The position numbers and the translations under genes were made by a program. A DNA stretch of 64,000 nt from Pogostemon cablin (lineage: Eukaryota; Streptophyta; Magnoliopsida; Lamiales; Lamiaceae): NCBI GenBank assembly GCA_023678885.1, contig CM042993.1, positions 890,501-954,500 on the forward strand, read 5' to 3'. The first letter of the stretch is position 1, and each line of letters opens with the position of its first letter. The notes beneath the pieces are model-generated. The model saw only the letters and a list, made by a program, of their open reading frames with translations. It made no database searches and was not told the DNA's origin. Below, piece by piece: positions 48,496-59,922 of this stretch.

Positions 48496-48963
48496 TGTTA
48501 GGAAATTTATATTTCCTATATAATTTAATTGTGGGCAATATATTAATACTCAATTATATTAGCTATTCAAATAATATATTGGGCTTAATTAAGTGATTAA
48601 AATAAAGTAAGAGCCCATGGACTACACTTATTTGATATGGGCCAATGAGTAGATACCCAATATTACGTATCAGGTGATTATGGGTGGCCTGATATGGGTA
48701 ATATATATAGATACCTAGGTTATGGTATCCGACACTAAGCCGCACACAGTTCTCTTTTTCCCCATCTGAAGAGATTACGAAGGTCCTTACGGAATCCAGA
48801 GGTTTTAGTGAAGGAAGGCCTTGAACCTGCCGCTGATCTTCCGTTTAATTCCGCATAAGAGATCAATGGATCCAGGTATTCCTCTATTTAATTATTTATG
48901 GATCTTGTTGAATCATGTTAGGGCTTAAAGTGTAAATTGGATTTAATTGTTATATTTCCAACA
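48496..48963 (+). repeat. 3' LTR of the copia element
   Basis: 468 bp, starting TGTTAGGAAATTTATATTTC and ending TTCCAACA. About 3% diverged from the 5' LTR. Confidence 0.93.
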
Positions 48964-48968
48964 TAAAA
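48964..48968. repeat. right target-site duplication (TAAAA)
   Basis: Matches 42051-42055. Confidence 0.9.
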
Positions 48969-49842
48969 TTTATGTGTTAAGCATTATTCAACTTTCTGAA
49001 GATGTTTGAATATTTTTCTGGATAATCAAAGTCAATAAATATGGATGCATGAGTTGTTCATCTTGAGGCTGCATATGAGTAGGGATAAATTTTGTGATTC
49101 TTATGTCACTTGTACATGCCTTATCTTCATTGTCTTCTTTTACTTCATGACTATACTTTATGCTGTCTTTAAGAGAAGTGTGTAGGATTTGGGATTTATG
49201 TTTGTATGGAGTACCTCTTATAAAACCATCATAAGATGACCATGATTTATAAATCAGAGCTGTATAAACAAAAAATGAGGTTTGCACAAATGAGATTGGA
49301 GATTGGTATGCAGACACCCTAATTTACATATAATAAGAAACTAATGCATTTAAAGAAAGAGATAGTTTAAGTGGTATTATGAGTATGTTGTAATTTTTTA
49401 AGCTCGATTTTTGTTTCAATGTATATTGATAGTTGATTAATACATGGTGTAAGCTTTCAAATCTCAAGTAATCTTCTCAAGGTGATTGAATTAAGGCATC
49501 ATGTTCTGTGCAGGTACCCTTATATAGTGATATACATCTGAGCCAGATGTTGGCATTATATTTGTGATCATTGTGATACTTCTAGAAGTGTTTATACATG
49601 CAACAGAATACTGAGCACGATGCACCTTATTGGAGAGGGCCAATTAGATGAACATGAATTATTTGGTTCTTTCCACACTCAACTGCTTCTCTACGTGTGC
49701 ATACCTACTAATGAATATTCCCACCTTGAATTCAAGGATTCATTATGAATGTTAATTATTGACATTTTTTCTCACAAATGTTGCAGGAACTACAAGCAGG
49801 GTACTTGTGGGAACAATATAATCAAAAGGAAGGGATGGAAAT
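48969..49842. other. intergenic DNA, no gene recognised
   Basis: A frame at 48988-49317 (minus, 109 codons) shows no recognisable motif. At 49787-49850 (+), a stretch after a good acceptor (AATGTTGCAG) reads NYKQGTCGNN. This faintly recalls a CCCH zinc finger but lacks the later Cys and His. Confidence 0.4.
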
Positions 49843-50900
49843 TGTTGGGGATTTTAGGTCACCAAACAATGCAAATTACAGTGGATGAACAAACTAAAAA
49901 ATTACAAAAAATGAAAGAAAGAACACGGTACAGCCTTGGGTAGGAACTTCAGAAAAATCAGCTTTCTGGAGCAGTTTCAGTTCTAACACGGGCGGGTTTA
50001 AACGTCTATCAGATTGTTAAATCTGACCAATCTCCTCAAGTATGTTGAATTCCAATTTGAATCTGATCTTTGAGATGTGTTGAGATGCAATTCCGACTTG
50101 ATCTTCCAAAATCAGCAGCTTCCAGTTCTTACACGAACAGTGTTGTGCAAATTTTCAGAACAAACAAGAAGATCATTAGATGAAAATTAACCCGAGTCAA
50201 GTCCAGGACTTTACCCGCAGAACAATCACGTCCCGGTAGTGCTCACGGTTCCGACGTGTTGTTCCCAAAGATAAAATGGCTTTGTCTCTTGTACTAGTTG
50301 CACCCCACGTACGAGAGCTCCGACGAACTAAGAGATGATTGAACTAGGTTGCACACTATATGAGACTCACAAAGACACTCTAAGATATGCACCTAGTATG
50401 CAATGTATGCTTTCTCACTTTTAAAATATTTTCAAGTGCTTGTATGCTTGTGTGTGTCTTGTTGATGTTGAGATTCGATGCTAAGCACCAAACATGAATG
50501 TCCTATTTATAGGCATCACCCCACTCATGTTTCAGGTTCCTGCAGCAGTTACAACTGCATTAAATGGGCTAATAAAAACTGTCTTTTACCAGTTCTTACA
50601 TGTGTAACAGATTTGACTCTGCCATGTTTGAACTCAACCGTTACACATTTGAATTTATACTTGTAACTGAAGGTTGAATGTTTCCAATTGTTATGAACCA
50701 TGTAGGATTCACTTTTAGTTGGAAATATTATGGAATGAACCCACTCAAATGATACTCCTTCATTTGAGTTCTTACATGACTGAACTTTGTCCAAAAGTCA
50801 ACATTAGACTTTAATTTTCCATAAAGTATATAGTAATGGCTCTCAAGTATCATCATGCAATCTTGTAAATTTTATTTATTTTTCCATTGTAACATCTAAA
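49843..50900 (-). mobile_element. probable solo LTR
   Basis: In plus orientation it runs from TGTTGGGGATTTTAGG to about TTGTAACA at 50894; a longer variant ends ATCACA at about 50923. Minus orientation is inferred from a TATA box, GCCTATAAATAGGA, read on the minus strand (about 50502-50515), followed by a leader-like region. No coding capacity and no partner LTR is in the window. A clean target duplication was not found, so the ends are provisional. Confidence 0.5.
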
Positions 50901-50924
50901 AAACCAATTACAATATAGTATCAC

Positions 50925-51534
50925 AAAATTAGCTTGCAGTGACAATTGATAAGCTCTTGTGTGCAACAAACACAGCTAAGATATGGTGTTTGGGCGGGGT
51001 TACAGATGAAAAGCCTAGAGCATTAACATAATGAACTATCTCTTGATACAATAACATATGATTTTTATTATTTTTGTCTTCTAAGAATCCATATCTGATT
51101 TTATACACTATTCCTACTTTCAAAGTTGGTTATGACTGTGGAGCCCAATCAAAACATTATTCAATTAAGAAATTCTTAATAAATTCTCTGCCAAAACATT
51201 CAGTTAAGAAATTCTTTGCAAAAAATATTTTTCGCTATAAAAGAATTAAGGATTTTATCTTCTCTTCACTATGGATAGGGCTTTAGTACTACTTTTGACC
51301 ATGGAATATTAAGCATACATTATTACAATAAAAATATCCCAAAATCAGACTACTTATCCCAACCATTCACAACCTCTTAGGTATTAAATGTAGGTTAGGA
51401 AACGTACTGTTACCAAATCTGAAATCTCAATAAAAAATGCAAGCACTGAGAAAATCAATATCATCAATTGAGAACTTACAGCTGTCTATTCGTTTTCATT
51501 GCATTAGCTGCTTTGCAAAAAGAAAAAAAAAATT
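50925..51534. other. intergenic DNA, no gene recognised
   Basis: AT-rich. TTCAATTAAGAAATTC and TTCAGTTAAGAAATTC recur at about 51160 and 51200. Confidence 0.4.
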
Positions 51535-51840
51535 CTGGTGGCTGGTTAACAAACAAATGCAATAACTTTATTAATGATCCAATAAATGCTTAAAACAAAT
51601 ATTATGGCGAATTAAGACAATTAATTGCAATAAACCAATTCATGCTACATTCAATGAAATTGACATTTAAATTCATATCAAGACAAACTGGTGGCTGGTT
51701 AACAAGCAAATGCAATAACTTTATTAATGATCCAATAAATGCTTAAAACAAATATTATGGCGCATTAAGACAATTAATTGCAATAAACCAATTCATGCTA
51801 CATTCAATGAAATCGATATTTAAATTCATATCAAGACAAA
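51535..51840. repeat. 153-bp tandem duplication
   Basis: Two adjacent copies starting CTGGTGGCTGGTTAACAA at 51535 and 51688. They differ at only a few positions, so the duplication is recent. Confidence 0.92.
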
Positions 51841-52406
51841 ATTATTTGAATGCGTACAATACAATCATTTTCATATAAATTAGCAGCAAGACAATCCAAT
51901 GAAGTGTAAAGAATGTGGAATGATTTTTCACCCATAGTAAGAGTGGCTACACAAAACAAATTATAAAAGAAAAAAAATGATTTTTGCTTAGTCTTTATTC
52001 CTCATCCGTAACATTCACAGAAAAAAGAATTAATTATGTATTACCAATAAGCAAATAAGGCCACGGGACACTTCCAAATCCAACGAAATACGGGTTCACA
52101 TTCCAAAATTACAAACAATAATATTTTCATTAAGCAATTAAGACCACATGCTGTGAACCTGGAATCATTAGCTCAATAAAACATCCAAATTTCAATGAAA
52201 TATGTAAACTTAGTCCCAAATCTAAAACTTCACGGTCAGAATATAAGGCCATAAACCTTATTCAATAGCTCAAGTGCTCAATAGCAATCCAAATCCAAGC
52301 AATTAACTTACATGCTCAAGTCCCAAACTTGAAACTACAATATTTGTTATCCATCAATAGTAAGGAAATTGCAGTTTATTGCTCAAAGAAAAGTGCAATT
52401 TATTAA

Positions 52407-53300
52407 GAGTCCATCAAGAGTGATTCTAAGTAAGACAAATTCGAAGTCAAACTAATTGAACGTGTAAATTAGGACATAAAGTTCAATATTAGATTCATTA
52501 TTAGTTCGAAGTGTAAACTGAACGTGTAAACTTAAGAGTACGTGAATTTAAAAATATTAAATAGTATAATAAGAATTCAAGAAGTAATAGCAATCATTAA
52601 TAAATACACTCATTATTCAATAAATACACTCATTATTCAATAAATATTATAAGTCATATTATTCATATTCAAATGAATTCAACTTCATATAATTAGGTTT
52701 TATGGAATTATGAAATTTATGCTCATTTAAAATCTCACAAAAATAAAAACTCAAAATAAGTATTCACAACATTTTTATATGGAACAACAATGCTCTCACG
52801 TGTTCCCCACAATTTTCAATTAAACAGCACACTACAATATAATAATTAATGTTCCAACGAATATAATAGTGCTGGAAATTTAAAAGTAGTTATAACAGTA
52901 GCTTACTTAAAATTTCACAAATAATATATAATCATATGAAATTTCTAAAGAGTGCAAACTGAACCACGTAAGAAATGGATCATAAATCACAGCTAATCAG
53001 ACTGAATAACCAAATATAATCCAAGTTCAATTAATTTGCAAAGATAATATAAGACAATATTGAAAAGGGATGAAAAAAAGGGATGTACCTGAGTTTCGAC
53101 AATTGAAGAAAAGAAGATTCTATGAAAAATAGAAGAGTTTGAGCTCAAGAAAGCTGAAAAATAGTGCAAGAAATATATGAAAATTAAAAATAAACGGCAG
53201 CAGCAAGGCATAAACAGGTTGGTTTCCCATTGATTGATTGAGTTACAACTTTTGCAATCATTCAACGTGATACATTGGACAAAATCATTAGATACTTGTG
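52407..53300. repeat. 1.02-kb tandem duplication, copy 1
   Basis: It starts GAGTCCATCAAGAGTGATTC. The partner begins at 53429. Copy 1 has an extra duplicated AATAAATACACTCATTATTC block (about 52600-52640). It contains a minus-strand frame (52993-53265) whose counterpart in copy 2 is shortened by a deletion. Confidence 0.85.
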
Positions 53301-53428
53301 GAAAGAAAGAAACAAAAAATAAGGATAAAGAAACAATTTTTCATTACAAAGCAAATAGACAATATATATATATACCTGAAAAGTCTTGCTGCTTTCTTTT
53401 TTTCTGATTTCAGCACTCGGGATATTGA

Positions 53429-54215
53429 GAGTCCATCAAGAGTGATTCTAAGTGAGACAAATTTGAATTCAAACTAATTAAACGTGTAAATTAGGATATA
53501 AAATTCAATATTAAACTCATTATTTGTTCGAAGTGTAAACTGAACGTGTAAACTTAAGAGTACATCAATTTAAAAATATTAAATAGTATAATAAGAATTC
53601 AAGAAGTAATAGCAACCATTTATAGTGCACTCATTATTCAATAAATATTATAAAAGTCATATTATTCATATTCAAAAGAATGGAACTATGGAATTTATGC
53701 TCATTTAAAATCTCACAAACATAAAACTCAAAATAAGTGTTCATAACATTTTTACCTGGAACAACAATGCTGTCGTGTGTTTCCCACCACTACAATTAAA
53801 AAGAACAATATAATATAATAATTAGTGTTTTTACAAATATATTAGAGCTGGAAATTTAAAAGAATTTATAACAGTAGCTTATTTGAAAGCTCATAAACAA
53901 TATATAATCGTATGAACTTTCTAAAGAGGTGCATATTGAACCACAGAAGAAATAGAACTGAAATGACAACTAATCAAATATAATAACCAAATACAATCAA
54001 AGTTAAATTAACTTGCAAAAATAATACAAGACGATTTTGAAAAGGGGTGAAATGAAGAGACATTCCTGAGTTTCGACAACTAAGGAAAAGAAAATTTTCC
54101 GAAAAATAGAAGAGCTTATTCTCAAGAAAGCTAAAAAATTAGAGCAAAAACATATTGATTTTCTATTGATTGAGAAATAGCTTTTACGATCATTCAACAT
54201 AACTCCAACTCTAGT
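53429..54215. repeat. 1.02-kb tandem duplication, copy 2
   Basis: Same order of sequence as copy 1, with scattered substitutions and an internal deletion of about 70 bp near 54150. The copies have clearly diverged. Confidence 0.85.
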
Positions 54216-55023
54216 TGCTAATCCAATATTTCCACATATACATTAGTTTTTCCAGATTTGCAGAACTTGCACTCTATCTATTCGTTAATGAATCTACCAG
54301 CATAATTAAAACATAACCTCACATAATTATTGGGGATAACATGAGAAAATAACAACCATGTAACTTCACTGTAACTTTTTTGAATGGCATGCGTATAAGT
54401 ATATATACATATGTAAACATGACTTTAAAGAGGGAAACTACAGCGGGTGCACCATTGTCAATTGCTTATACTTAAATGATATAAGCATCTCATCATTGTC
54501 AATTGCTTATGTAGCAGAAAAATGCATTAAAAACCATATGAATTTCATAGATAACAAAGCACACATGGAAGCAATCACACACATTATCACGCTTTTATTG
54601 AAATTTCAAAGAAACACCTTGATACTTACAAACTTGAGAAATTGAAAATGATAAAAATAAACATAAACATGTTAAGTGTTGAATAAAAGCTTTATTCTTT
54701 AATAGCTTAACCTCTGCTCAGACAGTTTAATGCGATTCAAAGAAATGGTGCAAGCGCACATGACTTGAGAATTCATGAGAATCCTTAAGAGTACATTTGA
54801 GATAGGATTAACATAAAGTTTCTTTTTTCATGTCATGGAAATTTTACACAATCCACGTTTCATATTTAGTTAGAAATTGAAACTATGCATTAATCATTAT
54901 AACAGTAGTTTGTACTTTGTGTAGGGGATTCCTTATCCCATATACTCTTTCTAATTTATTAAAATCTGTATTACTAACTAAATATATGAATTGAATATTG
55001 AGAAAGATACAAACTGGAACTAA
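54216..55023. other. intergenic DNA, no gene recognised
   Basis: AT-rich. TCATCATTGTCAATTGCTTAT-like text is repeated at about 54450 and 54490. Confidence 0.4.
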
Positions 55024-55028
55024 CCTTC

Positions 55029-55521
55029 TTAAACATAAAAAACTGGAAGGACCTCAGACTTCAACCTAAAACGTTTCTTTCCATTTAAGTTTGTGGATAG
55101 AACTTGAGAGAGGACAATGCCACCATATTTTCGAATGAGACCTTCAATTTCCTTTTCCTTTTGTTGAGAAAACCCAGTAAGAAAAAATTCTGTGTTATGA
55201 AATATCAACCTTTTCCTCTCCTTATACGAGTTAGTTCTTTGATATCTGTCCAGGTGCCGGGCTCTGGATTCTGAGGCGAGCACTGGCAGGAACAACTACC
55301 CGAACAAAAGAATCCAAATTAAAAAAAAAAAAAACTTAAAACTCATTTTAGTCTCGATTGTTGCTAATCACAATTGATAATATAAAACTGTACAGAAACA
55401 TTTTTCATGATTTGAAATAATAAACAAAGCAGTACCTTGAACTGACGAACTTCAACGAGTTGTTGCAATCCTTTGAAGGTCTGGAACAGCTTCAATTTGC
55501 TCACTGGAAGTTTGAGAATTG
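55029..55521 (-). pseudogene. BRCT-domain protein gene fragment, frame-broken
   Basis: Two exon-like pieces. 55436-55521 reads NSQTSSEQIEAVPDLQRI, ATTR, a stop, SSSVQ. From 55295 down it reads VVPASARLRIQSPAPGQISK, then slips frame to TNSYKERKRLIFHNTEFF and LTGFSQQKEKEIEGLIRKYG, GIVLSQVL. The splice between them (GTTCAAG|GTACTG to GGGTAG|TTGTTCC) keeps frame, which supports the model. FLTGFSxQKEKEIEGLIRKYGG is the start of a BRCT repeat of the kind found in plant DNA-repair BRCT proteins. The TGA is explained by one transition from CGA. With a frameshift as well and no downstream BRCT exons, this is a broken fragment. The upstream stretch to about 56040 could be its old first exon and leader, but it was not resolved. 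Confidence 0.6.
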
Positions 55522-56149
55522 CTACAAACGAAGAGAGAAGCAAGTTTTAGAAACGAATAGGAGAAATGAGATTGATATTAGAGTTTGAGAATTAGGTTTT
55601 CTATAATGTTTAATGATAATTGCATTACAACGATGAATCAAAATCTTACATTTTAGCAATCCCAATATGAAGGCGACAGAAACTCCACCGTTGTTAGGGC
55701 TGAAGTGACGAAGACGCTGATCGATGGCTACATATACAATGTGGCGGCGTCGATGCTCAATGTACCCATTTTTCAAAGGTTTTAATTTAGATGTGAAATT
55801 ATAATAATCTGAATCAATAATATCCTGAAACTTGAAATCAAAAGCCGAAGGTTATCAACGAATCGAAATAAATCTTTACATACAAAATTATAAAAATCTG
55901 ATCAAGGTTAGAAACGAATCGACATAAATCTGAATCCATAGGGAAAATGTTAAGATTACTTCGTCTAAACAGTAAGAATAAAGCATTTACCTAATTCGAG
56001 ACAGATGATGGATTCGAAACTGAGGAAGAAGAGACTTGAAGATCTGACGAAAAATTTAGGGTTTGAATAGAGTTTTGTTCACCACACTTTACTTATTTAT
56101 AAACAGGTCCAAAAACATTGTTAAAATGACAAAGAATGACCAAGATATT

Positions 56150-56340
56150 TTATGAGTGAGGCTCTTGTGCACCCGGGCGCACGGAACACATTCCGTGCGC
56201 CTTTACAATTTTCATGCCCCTTTACAATTTAAACCCCTAGCAATACATAGGTTTAAATAGGATTGGAGGGGAGGGTTGTGTTCACATGGGGACACGGAGC
56301 ATCTTTCCGTGTCCCCGGGCGCACGGGAGCTTTTGCCATA
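56150..56340. mobile_element. short element with two GC-rich hairpins
   Basis: GCGCACGGAA and TTCCGTGCGC (56177-56186, 56191-56200) form a perfect 10-bp stem with a 4-base loop. GGGGACACGGA and TCCGTGTCCCC (56288-56298, 56306-56316) form a perfect 11-bp stem with a 7-base loop. The outer flanks, GGCTCTTGTGCACCCGGGCG at the left and AGCTCCCGTGCGCCCGGGG at the right read inverted, are partly alike. This suggests an inverted-repeat element of about 190 bp. Confidence 0.45.
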
Positions 56341-56344
56341 TTTT

Positions 56345-57387
56345 ATTAAAAAAAATATGAGAAGATGATCAAGGGTCAGATGAAATTATTAAAATCCAAT
56401 GGACATGATCGACAAAAAATAGTCAAAATTGAAGCAAAATATTTTGCTATAGATAGATATTGATAGATGTGTATTTTTGAGATGTTAGATTAAAATGATT
56501 TTTTTAATAGGAGAAAACAATTATGTTTGATATTTTTGAGATGTTAGATTAAAATGATTTTTTTTAATAGGGGAAACAATTATGTTTGACAAACTAGAGG
56601 AAATAGTGAACAATCTTTAACGATATAGAGAGTATTATTTAGCATTTCTTTGTATTAATTTTTTTTCCACATATATATCTTACAATAAATATAAACTACT
56701 CCTTCAATTCCAAAATACTAATAGTTATGTTTAGTTTGCACAAAAAATAAAAAATATAATTTTTTATTGTGTAGTAATTGAAATATATAATATTTCAATA
56801 AAAAGTAGATAGTTGTATTATTATTGTATGTATGTAAGTCCCAATATATTAAATGTTTGTGTAAGTCTTGTGTGGGAGCGTCTCACATAAACCATTACCC
56901 CTTACGTGAAATGGATAAAAAATGATAAAATCATTATTACTTTTAATTTATATTATAAATTGTTCATGAAATAGTTCACTGCATTATTATCATTTTTCAT
57001 TTATTGAGTATAATTTTTTTGTTAATGATATTATCACTTTTTATCCACCTCATGTAAAGACTTATATGAGACGATTTTACACAAATTTTTGCCCATTAGT
57101 GTGGGTCTTATCCCAAAAAAAATAATAATAAACAAAAAAAAATTGATGGAGTCCCCAAATTAATAAAATATAACACTCGTGAGAGCATGTATTTTATTTA
57201 CAGCAAGTTTGTTAATTTATTTATTTATTTTATAGAATCCAAGAATATTTTAATGTGTGGACTGATGAATTTTCCCTACAATAATCTCGTTAGTGAAACT
57301 CTGAAGATTGATCAGACTGGTTCAGTACTCCGCCCACCACAATCAAAATGATATTAGGCCCAAAAGATCTAGTAATTAACTTATTAA
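56345..57387. other. AT-rich intergenic DNA
   Basis: No gene. GATATTTTTGAGATGTTAGATTAAAATGA is present twice (about 56470 and 56530), a short tandem duplication of about 60 bp. Confidence 0.5.
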
Positions 57388-57472
57388 TTAATGAAATAAT
57401 TGGGTATAACAGTTAATTAATAAAAATAGATTACGAAAGAAGCAATCAAGGTTATTAAGCAGAAAGAAGTAA

Positions 57473-57823
57473 TCAAGGAAATAAGTTGGTGGGAGGGATT
57501 TGGGTGAAGAAAAGCATAAGTGAGGCGTCCACGAGGCATGTCGAAAATAAGATGTTTCCCTTGGGTGTTGTGAAAAGCTCTTTCCCCTTGTTCTTTTGAA
57601 AATCATCAACCTTGAGAACAACCAACACTTGTTCACAGCAGCATACATGAATCCGTAGACACTTGTTGTTGTCTGTACCAAGTTTCCCACACTTGTTGTT
57701 GCAAAGTTTTCCAGAAGAGAACATCACTGTCCCACCAGCTGCCAATCTCATTTCCTCGCTGCAGCCCCTCAAACTCAGCACTAGCTCTGTCTTGTTAACA
57801 ACCCTTGTTTTTAACTTCTCCAT
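57473..57823 (-). CDS. unrecognised ORF, 116 codons
   Basis: ATG frame starting MEKLKTRVVNKTELVLSLRG, in a region less AT-rich than its surroundings. It is Cys-containing (KLCNNKCGKLGTDNNKC, VCCCE). No domain is recognised. A second minus-strand frame overlaps it (57388-57690), which argues that at least one is chance. It could be a short gene, a decayed exon or non-coding. Confidence 0.25.
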   Translation of the reverse strand: MEKLKTRVVNKTELVLSLRGCSEEMRLAAGGTVMFSSGKLCNNKCGKLGTDNNKCLRIHVCCCEQVLVVLKVDDFQKNKGKELFTTPKGNILFSTCLVDASLMLFFTQIPPTNLFP

Positions 57824-57899
57824 TCTCCCAATCTCAAAACCTGTGAATTTTAGATTTTATATATATCATAATAAAAAATAAATATCATCTCAAAAAAGG

Positions 57900-58038
57900 G
57901 CATGCATTCTAGATTTATACTCCATATAAAAACATCTCAAGAAGAGGGGGAAGACAACTCACCCCTGTGGTGAAAAGAACAGAATTGTATGTGCTAAGGT
58001 CTGAGAACATAATTAATAATTATATAAGTACCCTCGCT
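57900..58038. other. no gene recognised
   Basis: AT-rich flank leading into the 39-bp tandem repeat. Confidence 0.4.
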
Positions 58039-58116
58039 CCAAAATACACGGGAGACTAGTTACAATCCAAAACGATTCCAAAATATGCGGGAGACTAGTT
58101 ACAATCCAAAACGATA
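58039..58116. repeat. 39-bp tandem duplication
   Basis: CCAAAATACACGGGAGACTA... is followed by CCAAAATATGCGGGAGACTA..., two copies with three mismatches. Confidence 0.9.
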
Positions 58117-59040
58117 AAGGTGGGGAAGTAGTTACCATTCACAACAACTTACCACTTGTATTCGGATTCACTGGAATATTTTAATTTTTTTAATTGATAT
58201 TTTAATTATTTATTAAAAATTGGAGCTTAATTTATTTATTTAAAAAGATTAAAATAACCTAAGACAAAATCAAATAAATAACTATCCAAAATTAATTAAC
58301 CGTCGGCGGCCAGCAATCTTCTTCCCCATCTATCCATTCTCTCCTTCATTTCGTCAATGTCGAATAAATTCAAGCAAATACGGAAAACAAAAAACAAAAA
58401 AAAAATACCAGCAAGCTTTCGTGGTGAGACAAAGAAAAGAAACCAACAAATTTATTAACACTATCAGTTCTGACAAAGAAGAAGGAAAGAAGCAGCAATT
58501 TTACTCAAATATATTTAAAATTTAATTATTCATGATTGGAAATAAGAACGCTTGATTGATTAATTCTATCAATCGCATCAAAAAACATTTTGTATTTTTA
58601 ATTTTGAATATCGTACTATTGAATTGATTAATAGTGTGAATCAATACTAGGGTTTGGAGTCATGAATTGGTCTGCCAATTCATTCCAACATTTGATTATC
58701 TCAAATATCTCATGTGAATATTTCACTTAAATTTTCTAATTTATTAACGAAATTCGAACAGGTAATAATCAAAATTATAAACTTTTTGTTTAACTATGAT
58801 CAAGTTCAGGAATTTTGAGATTTGAGTGTGTGAAGTAAAAAAGATTTTGAGGTTTCAATAAATTTAAAGCTAATTTTATATAAGGTTATTTTTGTCTTTT
58901 CACAAAAATTAAATCAGAAAAATGGGTGCCTTAAGTAAAAGTTAGTGTTATCCTTAAAAATTTAATAATAATGCAGAACGAAACTATTTGATAGAAGATA
59001 TAAGGATTTTAAAAATTTAATGCAGAACAAAACTAATTAA
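58117..59040. other. AT-rich intergenic DNA
   Basis: No gene. A first copy of GATAGAAGATATAAGGATTT lies at about 58991; the phrase recurs at about 59570 and 59892. Confidence 0.5.
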
Positions 59041-59042
59041 TA

Positions 59043-59564
59043 CTCCCTCCGTCTCGGAAGTATTGACACATTTTTTTAGGCACGGAGATTAGGGAGTATA
59101 ATAATTTAATGTAAAGTGAAGTGAGAGAAATAATATTTAATGGGTAGTGGGTAGTTGTATTAGTGATGAATGTGATGTGTGTGTGTGGGTCCATGTAAAT
59201 AAATAAAGGGTTAATTGCAAAAAAACCACGAACTTTACGCCTATTGCAAATTAATCATCACTTTTGAAAAATTGCAAAAAAAACCACCACCTTTAAATAT
59301 TGTTGAAAAAAAATCCAATTTTTCAATAAAAGTATAATTTTTTTGAGTTTTTTTTGCAACAATACTTAAAGGTGGTGATTTTTTTTGCAATTTTTAAAAA
59401 GTGAGGATTAATTTGCAATAGGCATAAAGTTCGTGGTTTTTTTGCAATTAACCAATAAATAAATTATTTTTGTGTGGATTTCATGTTCTTAAAAAGAAAA
59501 TATGTCAATTTCTGTGGGACAACCCAAAAAGGAAAGTTCGTCAATATATTTAGGACGGAGAGAG
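59043..59564. mobile_element. Stowaway-like MITE with a nested element
   Basis: Flanked by TA. The left end CTCCCTCCGTCTCGGAAGTA pairs with the right end TATATTTAGGACGGAGAGAG. It is interrupted by the long inverted-repeat element at 59209-59453; without that insert it would be about 277 bp. Confidence 0.8.
59209..59453. mobile_element. long-TIR MITE inserted in a Stowaway MITE
   Basis: Almost the whole 245 bp is one inverted repeat of about 105-bp arms, beginning GGTTAATTGCAAAAAAACCA and ending in its complement. Few mismatches separate the arms, so the RNA would fold into one long hairpin. The superfamily is not identified. Confidence 0.85.
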
Positions 59565-59663
59565 TAGAAGATATAAGGATTTTAAAAATTTTATACTATA
59601 AATTTTCTAATAATAAGAGTGTCACTCTAATTCTTTGATACCATTCTCATAGAAAAAAAACTA

Positions 59664-59886
59664 CTCCATCTGTTCCATTAAAGTCGTGACATTTTTTTTG
59701 GTACTTAGATTAATGAATATAATATTTTAATGTAAAGTGAAGTGAGAGAAATAATAATGTATAGTGGGTATTGGTATTAATATTGTGTGAGTGGAGTATG
59801 TCACATATGCTATAAAAGGAATGTAACAACTTCTATGGGACAACCCAAAAAAAGAAAATGTCACAACTTATGTGGGATGGAGGGAG
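59664..59886. mobile_element. Stowaway-like MITE
   Basis: 223 bp between TA dinucleotides. The left end CTCCATCTGTTCCATTAAAG pairs with the right end CTTATGTGGGATGGAGGGAG. A frame starting at 59787 is a by-product of the element. Confidence 0.82.
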
Positions 59887-59922
59887 TAATTGATAGAAGA
59901 TACAAGGATTTTAAATTTTATA

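Larger units (their letters stand above)
42056..48963 (+). mobile_element. full-length Ty1/copia retrotransposon, coding frame with three stops
   Basis: A 6908-bp element with two 468-bp LTRs (42056-42523 and 48496-48963) and a perfect 5-bp target duplication, TAAAA (42051-42055 and 48964-48968). The LTRs differ by about 14 substitutions, mostly transitions, and two 1-bp indels by eye, or roughly 3%. A primer-binding site complementary to initiator tRNA-Met and a purine tract are in the expected places. The internal order gag, protease, integrase, reverse transcriptase, RNase H identifies copia. It is not autonomous as it stands, because the single polyprotein frame carries three stops. Confidence 0.95.

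Noticed and set aside
52993..53265. 90-codon minus-strand frame with a relative at 54003-54200
   Set aside because: The likeness comes from the 1.02-kb DNA duplication. The frames differ in length, are Phe/Ser/Leu-rich and match no family I know.
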